Positions 45,626-56,904 of a stretch of DNA of 64,000 bases are shown here, piece by piece (position 1 is the first letter of the stretch; every line of letters starts with the position of its first letter). The translations under genes were made by a program, and so were the position numbers. The notes beneath the pieces are model-generated. The model saw only the letters and a list, made by a program, of their open reading frames with translations. It did not search any database and was not told the DNA's origin. The DNA lies in NCBI GenBank assembly GCA_025766275.1, contig JAFKAC010000004.1, forward strand, positions 868,001-932,000, read 5' to 3'. This stretch comes from Lactarius indigo. Taxonomy: Eukaryota > Basidiomycota > Agaricomycetes > Russulales > Russulaceae.

Positions 45626-48600
45626 ATGAATTCAGACCCACCCAACACCTCCAATACTGTTCGTCAGACTTCGGGCACCACTGGTCGGTCGTTGTCGCTC
45701 CTTGTATGCGCGGTCACTGTTACTCATTTCTTCCACTCTATAGTCGATGCACAGGTCCCAAACCAAACGCGTGGCACTGGTATGTGTTTTACAAGGTCGT
45801 GGTGATTGATCTGAATTCTAAGACACTAATACAGACCTGTATGCTGCTGCATCCGGTAGTGACATCCCTGTGGACTTAGCCGACGAAGTTGTGGGTATGT
45901 ACCGCCTCATGGACCTCATCAGCGAATCTGGGAGCAACGGATACGGTGAGAAACCGTCATACTCTCTACGAAACAACCTTGTTGGTTTCGAGGCACTAAT
46001 CTTGTACCACAGTCGATAAAGTGATTATCGCACAGGACTCTCTTCAGCGCTTCATCAACTCAGTATCCCCTGGAGCATATGCGTCTATCACTAAAGTCGA
46101 TTTCAAGATACTCGACCGCCTTTCAATCAAACCCTTAGGGATATATGGATGCAAGGACGAGATTGTGCGCCTCTTGCAGTCTATTGGTGCGGTTGATAAG
46201 AAGTTGTATGTAATTTATTTCCACGCAATCTTGTTTTCCTTGACTCGCCCCTCAGAGCTCGTCTATTGCTCGCACCAAGTGATGTTGGTGGTTCCCGGCG
46301 GACGCTCTCCTCTGGTCTATATATCGTGACGGCTAGCGCGGTCGGCCCAGCAGATGAACGTCACTACGTCATCTACTGGCCCGAAGATTCAACCTGGGAT
46401 GACTCAGCGTCATCGTCTGTGCGCCGCAATAGAGTCACATTCATGAGGTGAGTACTTTCTGATATTTCGCTTCTCTCCCCTTGAATCGTCTATTTGGCAG
46501 GTACCTCACGAAAATGTGCGACCAGGTGGTTGCACTGATATCCACGGGTCACTCCGCATCAATAATCTGGAACGATGAGGACAGAGACAGCGTATCTATA
46601 GATATGGATGTTGGCGATTCGGAAAGATTATTTACGTTTGAGGTTGCGAAGACAAATGAGCAAGAAGAGAGTGCGGTTTCACGTCCTGGATTCCAGGTAA
46701 CACTCGCCTTCAGTTTGATGTTCCTCGGCTGATCTCTGACATTCACACTGACAGATAAATTCGCGCGCCATTGTGTCTAATCAAGCTCCTCTCGACTGCC
46801 AGGTTGACCCCTCCCTCTTCGTTCCTCGGCTTATTCCCGGAGAAACTGTGCAAGGTCTTTTGACGGCCACTTATATCCCTCCTCGGGTTAGATTTGAAGC
46901 GTTCGACAAACGTCCATTTAGCCGGGTTGCACTGTCAGAGCTGCTGTATGTTCCCAAGCCAAGCCCCCTTAACGCACTTTTTTCACACTCTTACAGGAAG
47001 ACCAACGCGCTCGTTTTGTCGGAGGACTTAGACGAGGATTCGGTGCAGACTTTGGTCGATGTAGCGCTAGGGAGTCACTATCCAGAACAATACAACGAGT
47101 GGCTTGCTAGAAGTCAGTACAATCGCGATGTATTTCTGCGAGAGAAGACGAAGAGGAAAAGTGCTATTGCCCGCGACGTTATCAACAATGAAGACTCATT
47201 GCAACGCGCGCTTCGTGAGGAAGTCGTGGACCACGTGATCAACTTATTTCCGTATGTCGTACTCAATTGTACCCTACTAAAATGCAGAGGTCGTTCATCT
47301 AATGCAGGACATTGGATCGCGATGGGTTATTTACCAACGCTCAAGTCCACGATCCAAACTTGGGATCTGAAAGTAAGGGCCTACTAGTAGGAAGGGCGGG
47401 ATCCGCGTACTGGTAGTGACTCACCGCTCTTGCTAGATTTGGTGCGGCTTTCCGATATTCGCGCCCAGTACCCAACGTTTGAGAGCATCTATGAGAAGCG
47501 TATAAATGATACCAGGTTCGATGGCGTGCCGAGCAAAGGCCGGGACTTCAAGGCCCTGAAGCTAGGCGTACTCTGTCTGTGGCGGCTTCAAAACGAAAAC
47601 AAACACATGCACCCAGATACGCGATCCGCTTTGATCCAAGCTCTAGTCGTTGAAAATAATTTTCAGAAAGCATTCCAACTTTTTCGGAGAAGGTACAGCA
47701 CATTCGCTCGGACATTCGCCTCGTTCTGGTTTGGATCAAGTGAGGGGGAAGCTTTTAAAAACCAAATGAAGCACTACGCGGCTCAGGTTTCTGACTCGCA
47801 ATTTATGCAACTGCTCCAGAGGGCCGATGATGAAGCTTTGCGATCCACTGTTCAGCAAGCGAAGGCCCTTGCGCAGACCGAGCTGTCGTCCTCGATCAAC
47901 ACCGTGCTAAAAACGATGACGCGTGACGTTCTTACAATGCAGCAGGACCTCTACGGAAGGGAGGTTCAGCTCCAACTAGAGAACGAGGAAAGGGAAACAC
48001 TAAAGGGTGCCCTCGTGGAATTCATTCGTGGAATTAATAAAAAGTCGGCTGAGGGGAAAAATTCGTGAGATCCCTTTCCTTTGTTTATGGACTGAAGCTG
48101 ATTGTTCATAGCACTATTTACCTCGATCTCATTGAAGTGGGAAAGGAGAAACGTAGTGCGCCAGGTATGTTGTCACCTGTTGCGGGCTCATGGCAATCAC
48201 GGGCCAACGTACTGTGGGACTAGACTATATAGTTACGGGCCGCTTGGAGATGCCCCCCCAAGTACCCCGAACTGAATTATGCGTCCACCCTATGGACTTG
48301 ACAAGCGAGGACAAGCACAACATGCAGCTTGATCCAAAATATGTACCGACACCTACCATCAACGATCGCCTCTCGTCGTCGTTCTGTCTCTCAATCTCGG
48401 CGGGAATCGCGTAAGATCTTTCGTCATTTTACCATTTCTCTGTCTTATGGTACTTTCTCAGCTTTTATCAGCTCCTCGAAAACGAAAAATTCCTCCTTGT
48501 TCTGGCTAACCGGGATAGATTTCTCGTCTACCTCGAACGTCTACCGGTGTTAGATATGGCCATTCAACGGGGCAGGCCAATCAAAAGCCTCAACCGTGAT

Positions 48601-51600
48601 AAGCTAGGAAGAGGCGTCCTGTTCGCCTTCGACGAGACAAAGCGGACGTTGGCCGTATGCGCATCGACGAAGGTACTGCACCGCAGTCTTCCGTTTCTAA
48701 TAGCACGACGTTACTATTCTGATGTCTATCCAGTTGCAGCTCCACGTTTTCGTCTTCGACGAGGCTTTCAGGACTCTTCAAGGGCAGGGAAGCGCCATCG
48801 ATCTGGTTCCGTGGTATAGGCAAGCAGAAGTCTCAATTCTAAACATGACGTCCGTTTGCGGAAGCGAGGAGGTTGCACTGGTAGACTCCAGCGCTTGTGT
48901 CCGGATCTTTTCCTTTATTACATTGCAATTCAGGTTTGTCTCACCGCCATCTTATAGCCGTGTCCTGCTCAACAATCGCTGGTAGACCGGCGTTCGTCCA
49001 GCTTCAAACTCCCCCCAATGCCGTATACTCAGCACCAGATGGATCCTGCCTTCTCATTCTTCATATCCACAATTCGGGACCATCGCTCACTGCATACCAT
49101 TTGGAAACTTTTGGCTCGAATGAGGGGATTGCCTTAGATGTTCCCGACTTTTCCCTTGAAGGCGCAGTCTTGACATCGATGGTCGATCGAGGACAAGTCT
49201 TTTTCCTTGGTCTTGACATCAACGGACAAGCCGTGAAGTCAGTCGCCATCGATATCACGAAGAAGGTTACAGAGTTTTTGTTCAAAGAGAAGGGAAAACA
49301 CATCCCGAACGCGCGACCTACCCAGCACAACAGTTTACTTGACTGTCATGCTGACGTTTGGACGCGCTTCCCCGTTCTCCCGGCCGTGAAGCGCCGAACG
49401 ATTACGTCACTCAGCGAACGGCAGCAGAAGACGCTGACATTCATCGCCGAAAATCACACACGGCCTTTTGCATCGTACTTCTCCGATCTTGTTCAAACGT
49501 TCGAAAGGACGACGAGAAAGCCCACGGGAGATGAGTTGAGTGGGATCAAGGTCACTGCGGCGCAATTCCGGCCATTCTGGGAAGAGGTGCTATCGGCTTC
49601 GGACTGGAAAGTATCCCGCTATCGTATTGGGGAGTGGCTGGTCGATCTTCTTTGCCTTATCCCCATTCATATCGCTGTTTGCCGCGATAACAGATTTGTT
49701 CCTTTAGCGGATGGGGTTCTATCTGCGGAACTAGAAAGGTCATTGCTCGGCGCGGAGGTCAACCAAATAGTGGACAAACTATCGTTTGGTTGGTATGAGT
49801 CGATCTTCCAATCGTATTTGGCGTTGAAGGTATAACTTCTGGTGGCCATCTGTTCTATGCGCTCACCGACATCGGCTTTACGCAGCCCGTAAAAGTCGTA
49901 TCGTCGATGGGCCAACAATCTGTAGGGAAAAGTTTTGCGCTGAATCATCTTGTGGATACGTCATTTGCTGGGAGTGCGATGCGAACGACAGGTATGGTAG
50001 CACACCTCATGACGTGAAGATAGGCTGAAATGTGTTAATAGAAGGAGTATGGATGTCTGTGACGCCGACTGATGAGGCGCTCCTCGTAGCGCTTGATTTC
50101 GAAGGTCGTCACTATAGCTCCAAGTCTTACTCACGCCGTGACTGATCTCTTTGCAGGAGTCGACAGCATTGAACGTTCTCCTCAAGAGGACACACTCCTT
50201 GTATTATTTAATACGGCGATCTCGAACCTCGTGGGCAGATCATTGTTGCGGAGACTTACTTTTCTGATTATCCATAGGTCCTCTTCCGCAACAATTTTGC
50301 ATTTAGCCGAGACATTAGCGGACTATTTCAGTCATTCCAATCCAGCGCTTCTGTCTTAGATCCTGTGGCCAATCCGACCCTCTTCCAGTCGACGCTTGTC
50401 ATAATTATCAAGGTGAGTATTAGAGACCACTGCCGTCACGCCATTTGATGTCTCTTGTAGGATGTTGTGGAGGCTGATACGGCTGAAATCACTCGCGAGT
50501 AATAGTTTCGTGTAATTTATGCGTGACAACTAGGTTAAGTCGCTATTTTAGGTTTTCTCTCAAGTTTCAGCGGATTGTACAGCAAGAACAAGACGCCAAT
50601 TTCATCTCTCGACTCCACGGTGGTAGATTAAACATCATCCCATGGCCTGTGATCGAGTCAAGAAATTTCTACAAACTGTTTGCGACACTTAAAAAGCGGC
50701 TCGACTTGCAGAAGGTCTCTCACCCGACTGCGGGGGAATTCCTTTATACGATCAAGACCCTTATGGCGAAGTTAAAGGTACGCCCCCACTTTTTTTGTCA
50801 TGGTTGAGATTCGTGATGTCTGCTCGTAGGCCAATGACTGGGGAGCGCTTTCCCGTTCGTCGATGCTTTGCCTTTATCTGCACGTCTTATTCACCCTTCC
50901 AACAGATACTATGGCGGAGAATCGTGCCAAATCGCTCTCAGCGCTCCTTCTAGTCGCGTTTGCAACAGGGTATTCCGAGGTCGAATCCGATCCCGAGCCC
51001 CTCAAGGTTCGTATTTACCGTCAGAATTGCGAAGGGCACATCTGACTCAGTCTGTAGAACTTTGATTCAGACCTGGCTGTGGAATGCGATGACACGGAGG
51101 CACGCTTCGCTATTTATGACCGCGAGCAACCCCCATCAGACGAGGTCGAAATGTACCTCGTTGCTCTACTGAAGTCGTGGAAACCCGGAACCCCCAGACA
51201 ATTTATGCCCGACTCTGAATGGGTGGGAGAACTCGCGTTGCACCTAGGTTGGCTGGTCGACCTGCGTGTTAACCACGTCCGGCGTTGGTTGGACTCGAAT
51301 TTGGAGAAATTCGAAGGTGGTCATGGTGCCATCGAGGATATACGCAGAAGTTTCGACAGACTGGCCATCGAGATGACGGCTAATGTCCAACTTTGCAGAG
51401 CTCAATGCGCGTCGTGCCATCTCTTCTGCATTCGTAGTCGGCTACATGATGGCGACCACAGCTGTCAAACCGACCATAAGTGTATATATAACTGTGAATT
51501 TTGTGGAGATTCTATGAAGCTCTGCGGCTCAGCGTACGTTCACTGTCTTGTTTTGACTGCTCTCGGTTAACGGTGACGTAGCGCTGGACATCCAGGGGGG

Positions 51601-54548
51601 CATGTGTACGTGGAGCGGGTGCTCTGATGCTTCTACTTCTCATCGTCGGCTCGTAGGTGTATCGTCGGCGCTCACCTGTGTGGCGAGCCTTGTAAATTAT
51701 CGGGGAGGCTAGGCTGTCTACAAGATTGTACCAAGGTGGGCAGACGTGACTTCATTAGAACCCAAGCTTATGCAATGTCAGGTTATGGGACATGCCGGAG
51801 ACAACCATATGTGTTCCGCACTTGTACATATGTGCGGTGAAGTACGTTCCAACCTACTTCGCTGGGTATGTATTCGTTCATTGATAAGTCGTTTTCGTCA
51901 GCCTTGTGCTCTCAGAAACGTAGAATTACCGGGAGGGAAGATGCTCTCCTGTCAGGGAAGCTGCAGAATTCCTAGGTATGTTCCGTCTCTGATTTGTTCG
52001 ACTTCCGACCAATTGGCACTTTTATAGTGACCAAGAACACGACTCACATTCCTGCGATCTGAGGCTCTGCCTAGCGACGTGCGAGCTCTGCAAACGACTT
52101 TGTGGTCAACCGCACCTCCATGGGCTCATTCGCGGCGCGCATCACTTGTGTGGGTCAGTATGTCATGTACTTCTCGCTTCGGACGAGTAGCCAAAGTATA
52201 TTCCATTCAACCAGAGAAGCGCATTCGTGTTCGAAGCTATGTGATGCCCCAGGGATCTGCCAAATCGACACATCGCCCCAGTCCATCGAAGATATCTTTA
52301 CGGGCAGACATGAGACATTCCAGTACACAAAGGTGAGCACGAAATGAAATATTCTGACGGATTTCTGACTGGAAATGGTTTGTAAATCAGTATGCGCAAG
52401 GTTCGTTCTGGCCGGTATAGTGGGTTTCGCGATGCTCCATTGACCTCTGACACCGCAGTTGCAAAACGGATGCAATGTGTTCTCACTATTCCTCCGGGGT
52501 TGTTGTCGCATGCGGGGGGACACATACACAGCAAAGAGAGTCAACCATTCCATTTCTGCGAAATGCGGTTCGTGTTTTCTCGGCATACTCCGTGGTGACG
52601 CGGTTAATTGAGACCGTACAGCTGCGAGAACTGTGGCTACTTTTGTACCTTACCGCTGGGTAAATATCTAGCTTATCAGCCATGGCAACTGGCTCATCTT
52701 CTTTTTAACAAGGTCATACCCAGCAGGAACATGAAACGAGTCACGGGTCCATGACAGAGACCCGCTGGGCAGTTGATGGTCCTGATGGCGCAAGTCTTGA
52801 ATTGGGAGGTCGCAAATTCTCCGCTAACGATGAAGGTGCACCCATGATGTGCAACCTCGTTTGTTCGTCAATGGGTAGACACGTCCATATTGATTACTGC
52901 CGCGCTAACCCGGATGGACCTTGCGATGGTGTTGGAGTACAACATATTAACGACAGAGTGCTTCCTAATCCGGAAAAACCTAAGGACGCCATCACTCACA
53001 GCCTCTACTGGCGTAGGATGGGTTTGTTACAAGCAGCATTTCCTGAGACATCTTCCAAGCTAATACGCCGTCTTCGATGACAGGTTTCAAAGGTCATGAG
53101 TTCACCTTTCCTGCGGTGCACCTGGATTCGTGCTGAGACTTACAACTAGACCCATACACTCGTGACGAGCAGGTCAACTTTGGTAAATGGTGTGTGATTG
53201 ACACGTCGTGCGTTCTACGGAGTTGTTAATCATATTCCGTAGCGACGCCATGTGCTCGGGTATGCTATGTGCTCGGTTCATTGCTACTACTTACCTCCCT
53301 CTCGATTAGGGCCCGAACACTCGGCGGCTGAGATGGCACACGCACAGCCGCAACCCTCGTACTGCACTTTACCCATGTTTCATCCCCCGAAGAGCACAAA
53401 CGATCCTATGGACGGGCCTGGTTACATATCTAGTGATGGACATATGTTCTCGTGCAAGAATCCCGTTGTAGTGCAACAAGCCTTCCACGTGTAAGCTTAC
53501 CGGTTTCGCGTATGAATGTGTTGATTGAGCATTCTGTGACATACAGGATATTCGTCATTGACAGGTCAAGTGGTGTCAGCTTCCTGGCGCACGTAAATCT
53601 GATGTCTTCATATTAGGTCTTCTTCCATGTCGAAAACTGATCGTCGACCCCTAGCCAACGCGCCCGCAACAGACAGAATCCAGGAGAGGGCTGATAACAG
53701 GCTCGGCGCGGTTTATTCCGCCCTATATAGCTTCTGGTCCGCTCGTCACGCGGCTGTTACAACGAATCAACAGACCATCGGGACGCGGCGTGACGCATAC
53801 AGCGTTATTCTTTTCAACGCCAAGACGAAAAACGTTGTGGCCAACGATTTCACGAGCTCCCCGGATGAACTTTTAGACATTGTCCTAAATGAGAAGACCA
53901 AATGGGGGACGAACTTTGCGGCGGCCCTCCAAGCTGGCCAAGCAATTATGGCAGATAATTGGAGCACGGAAAGGTTCGCAACCCAATTGTTTAGCCTCTT
54001 TCTTCTGGTGCCACCATCAACTTCCCAGAACACCCATCATGATCTTCCTCTCGGATGGGGAGGGCGAGTTACCTGAAACGGAAATCCAAGATCTTTGTCG
54101 CTCTGCGATTCAGCATGGGTGGGCTTCACTCTCCCTATCTCAACAAATCACTAACGGGCCAATTAGAAAACCGCTTTCTTTTCATGCTGTTGCCTTTGGC
54201 CCTGATATTTCTTCGAGATCTTCTGGCTCTAATAGGTGAGTTTGTTCTACGTACACGGTATACCAACAGGCCGGTTATCCTCCTGTCCTTCATTTAGCCG
54301 AGAATACTTTGCCCTCCGCACGATGGCGCAACTTGCCCTCCGAATACAGACAAAGGCTCCCCCAGACCCCTTGTTCCCTGCAGCAGCAAGGATTCCTTCG
54401 TCTTTCTCTTCGGCCCTTGATACAGTGAGTACTCGCACAGCACGCGAAAAAAAACACGGCTGACATACAACCTAAGGTGCACCTTGCAGAGACATTCTTG
54501 GGAATTGCGGAGTCGCTGAGAAAGACGCGAGGCTCATTGATGCGCTAA
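45626..54548 (+). CDS. Giant GBP/VLIG-like GTPase with Cys-rich region and VWA domain, copy 2
   Basis: This paralog of the gene at 24226 has the same 44-exon plan, encoding 2,193 aa. Exons: 45626-45683, 45744-45779, 45835-45945, 46022-46205, 46256-46447, 46501-46696, 46755-46945, 46997-47251, 47308-47372, 47437-48064, 48112-48164, 48224-48410, 48462-48672, 48734-48933, 48986-49829, 49886-49991, 50042-50104, 50157-50230, 50278-50412, 50461-50498, 50552-50777, 50830-50854, 50906-51006, 51058-51533, 51582-51605, 51657-51735, 51782-51841, 51902-51975, 52028-52153, 52215-52332, 52391-52400, 52459-52567, 52622-52659, 52713-53021, 53084-53092, 53150-53189, 53243-53259, 53310-53490, 53547-53564, 53617-53973, 54029-54118, 54167-54235, 54298-54424, 54477-54548. 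P-loop GQQSVGKS, RTTEGVW, LDFEG and the VWA MIDAS (DRSSS, LSDGE) are intact. The first three exons are shorter and barely related to copy 1. Exon 4 uses a shifted acceptor and exon 43 lacks 12 codons. Function is unknown. Confidence 0.85.
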
Positions 54549-54739
54549 TTCCCCACTTCTTCGTGATTGTGTCTCGCTGTCACACTTAACAGGAGGCTGT
54601 AAATGGTTCTGTCTGTAATTAGTCGTAATACAAAGCCTCGGGGATCTGTGGCGGTATGCCTGTATTACCAATTAAACCTCTGTGCTGAACGAAAATACTT
54701 TCAGGGATGTCTGCCGTGATTGTAAAGGAAAGGCTGGAT
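54549..54739. other. 3' flank of giant GTPase copy 2
   Basis: This short spacer before the MFS relic shares ACTGTAATT..GTAATAC..CCTC with the 3' flank of copy 1 (33465-33495), so both flanks derive from one ancestor. Confidence 0.5.
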
Positions 54740-55345
54740 GGTGTTTCTCGGTCTGCTGGCATGTCCTTTTGGGGGCAGAGCCAGTCATGGTCACAATCGC
54801 TAGCTATGCGACCATAGTAATCTTCGACAGTGCAGTGACTGCACTCATCCCGCTGATCTGGTCGGCATAGATGGTGTTTTGGGAGCTCTACCTTAAGTCC
54901 AACATATATAGGATTATGGACGTCCGGGTACGGAATCATAAACGGCATTTCTCAACTCGCCTTCTTCCAGGGCACGCCGTGAGAAGCTTTGGCCGCGACG
55001 CGTCTTCGTTCTCAGCGTGGCCGGATGCGCCGTCACGATCGTTTATTTCGTGTTCCCGTTCTAGAACCTCCTTTTGCGCCATGCTCTCAACGGACAAAAA
55101 TGACTGTATGGGTCCTCGTGGCGCTGCAGCTGTTCTCATTGACCGTCTCTAGAATGAAAATTTAGTAAGTCTTTCAAGTTGTCGAAACTCTTGGGTCTAC
55201 GCTGAGATTGAAGATTGGAATGTTTGTTCAGGTGCCATGTCTATGTGTAGTATCTTCAGCCGCACCAAGAAAGTGGCCAATAGTACTAGGCACCACGAAT
55301 GACCTTGCGCAGACGGAAACTTCGGTCCAGGGTAAGATAGTACGA
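54740..55345 (+). pseudogene. MFS transporter relic (second half)
   Basis: EPVMVTIASYATIVIFDSAV with ALIPLIWS matches helix 7 of the MFS paralogs, then hits a TAG at 54868-54870. Continuing in shifted frames gives IMDVRVRNHKRHF-type sequence, the same wrong-frame signature seen under the intact genes, so indels are present. A last-exon remnant (SSAAPRKWPIVLGTTNDLAQT) appears near 55255-55315. It is more diverged from A-G than they are from each other, so it is an old copy or a separate subfamily. Confidence 0.85.
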
Positions 55346-55744
55346 TAGTACCGGCCGCTACGGAATGGGTCTTCGCATCCAGCCTTTGCGTACTTCATCA
55401 CTAAGGACATCTTCGGTAGAAAATGTGTGTGTTAAGCCGTGCCCGTTAGAGGGGTATGCATCAAGTTGTCCACTGCGCCACGGTTTTCCGACTAGGAGGG
55501 ACGCGCGTGATCTTAGATCCGGATAGGTGCCATGGGACACTAGCAAGGACCGGAAACTGTCTACGTACCAGTGCCAGTGTATGATTGTAGTAGAGCTGAC
55601 TACTAGAACTAGAGCTGTTAAGATGACGAGTAACAATGAACCCTGTCTGTTATCTAGGGAAACTTCTCATTAGTAGACTCAACAACACGTCGCATACTAC
55701 TGCCATAATATTCACAGGCTAACAAACCAGATCATGCGAGTGAC

Positions 55745-55985
55745 TTAAGGGAAGAACTCGATTTCGTCGACGTTGCAAGCGAAGTTGTTCACCGTGTGTC
55801 AGTCGGTCAACGATTACTAATACCCTGCAACCCAAGGGTGGCGCACGCACATTGTTCCGAGGCTTGCACACCGTGACCCTGAATGTGTGCCAGTGTACCA
55901 AACTACTCTCGACAGCAACTTGAACGGCTACATTGAACCAATATTGATCATATAGAACACTAAACCGCATCCCTCATGCGAAAAG
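55745..55985 (+). repeat. Dispersed intergenic repeat (family R3), copy 2
   Basis: It is collinear with 41740-42010. R2 follows it in both places, so a longer block was duplicated. Confidence 0.6.
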
Positions 55986-56084
55986 ACAGAAATGTATTTC
56001 ATAGAAATTGTCCGAAATCCCATTTACGAGAACCTGCCTAGGACTTGCTGAGTGCTTGCTGTGTGCCCGCCTGGGGTGAGCCGA

Positions 56085-56170
56085 GATGGTTTATTTTTAT
56101 TTTATGATCCCATTGTATATTCCGGCTCCGGGACACCCGGAATAATTACTGAAGTTGGTAAGTAATTGTG
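56085..56170 (+). repeat. Short dispersed repeat (family R2), copy 3
   Basis: TGATCCCATTGTATATTCCGG followed by AAGTTGGTAAGTAATTGTGAT is shared with 17083-17160 and 42130-42245. Confidence 0.55.
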
Positions 56171-56239
56171 ATGCACTATAATTATTCTCGGAGTTTATTT
56201 TCTTGGTGTTAATAATAAATGTTGACTTCTAAGACCGCC

Positions 56240-56640
56240 ATACTCCTTTAAGCTTGGTCTCCATCTGCAACGGAAACGCCTGCGTCAATGCTTGCAACGA
56301 CACTGTCCTCAAAACTTGCAGCCAAGGTTTGGGAACGGAATAAGATCAAGTGCGCCTGCCTTGGCTGCAATTTTTATGGAAGGTAATGGCGAGCAATCCT
56401 TTCGGGTATGCACGATTGCGCAAAGTATAGGACAGAACGAGAGCAAGGCCGTATGCACGACAACGAGTTGCGGGACTCGAACCGAGGAAAACACCTGAAA
56501 GAGACAACCCATTTCTCTGCAAGTGCCGGCGGTTGAACTGCATTAGCAAGTACTAATGTTTCCATCTTTGGTTAATCATGGAATCCATCGAGTTTTATAG
56601 GCTACTGCATTGACATGCCGACATTGCTGTAGGATGAGAA
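56240..56640 (+). repeat. Upstream repeat of MFS G (family R1)
   Basis: It is related to the sequence upstream of MFS A, B and C. The match to the B copy (17200-17640) is strongest, e.g. AACGAGAGCAAGGCC, GTTGCGGGAC, CCGAGGAAAA, GAGACAACCCA and AAGTACTAAT-TTTCCA. Confidence 0.6.
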
Positions 56641-56854
56641 GTCCTGTGGTGCATTCTGCCCAGGCGAATCTTGCCAAAACGGGGAGGTGCCACTTCTGAT
56701 GCTCTCCCAAAAGCGGTACTCGTCGTTGCTCATCGTCGTATGGGGATAGGCCTGTCATATTGGGGGCAACTCGAGTCTTTTGTTCCGAGTCCTTGGGCGA
56801 ATATCCCCCCGGATTCGTCACTGCAATGGCGCCTTCCATTTCACTAGTATCCTC

Positions 56855-56860
56855 TATAAA
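56855..56860 (+). promoter_or_regulatory. TATA box of MFS G
   Basis: TATAAATTTTCGTCGTACTGG begins 50 bp before the ATG at 56905. The same core, slightly changed, precedes every paralog. Confidence 0.65.
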
Positions 56861-56904
56861 TTTTCGTCGTACTGGTGCCCTGTCGCATTGGAACCTACAC
56901 GACG

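Larger units (their letters stand above)
55346..56239. other. Intergenic region with R3 and R2 repeats
   Basis: No gene is recognised. R3 copy 2 (55745-55985) and R2 copy 3 (56085-56170) occur in the same order as downstream of MFS E. Confidence 0.5.

Noticed and set aside
53093..53149. Apparent frameshift and TAG/TGA stops in giant GTPase copy 2
   Set aside because: These lie in an intron. A 9-nt microexon (53084-53092) joined to 53150 gives GFKDPY..DEQ, as in copy 1, with no stop.
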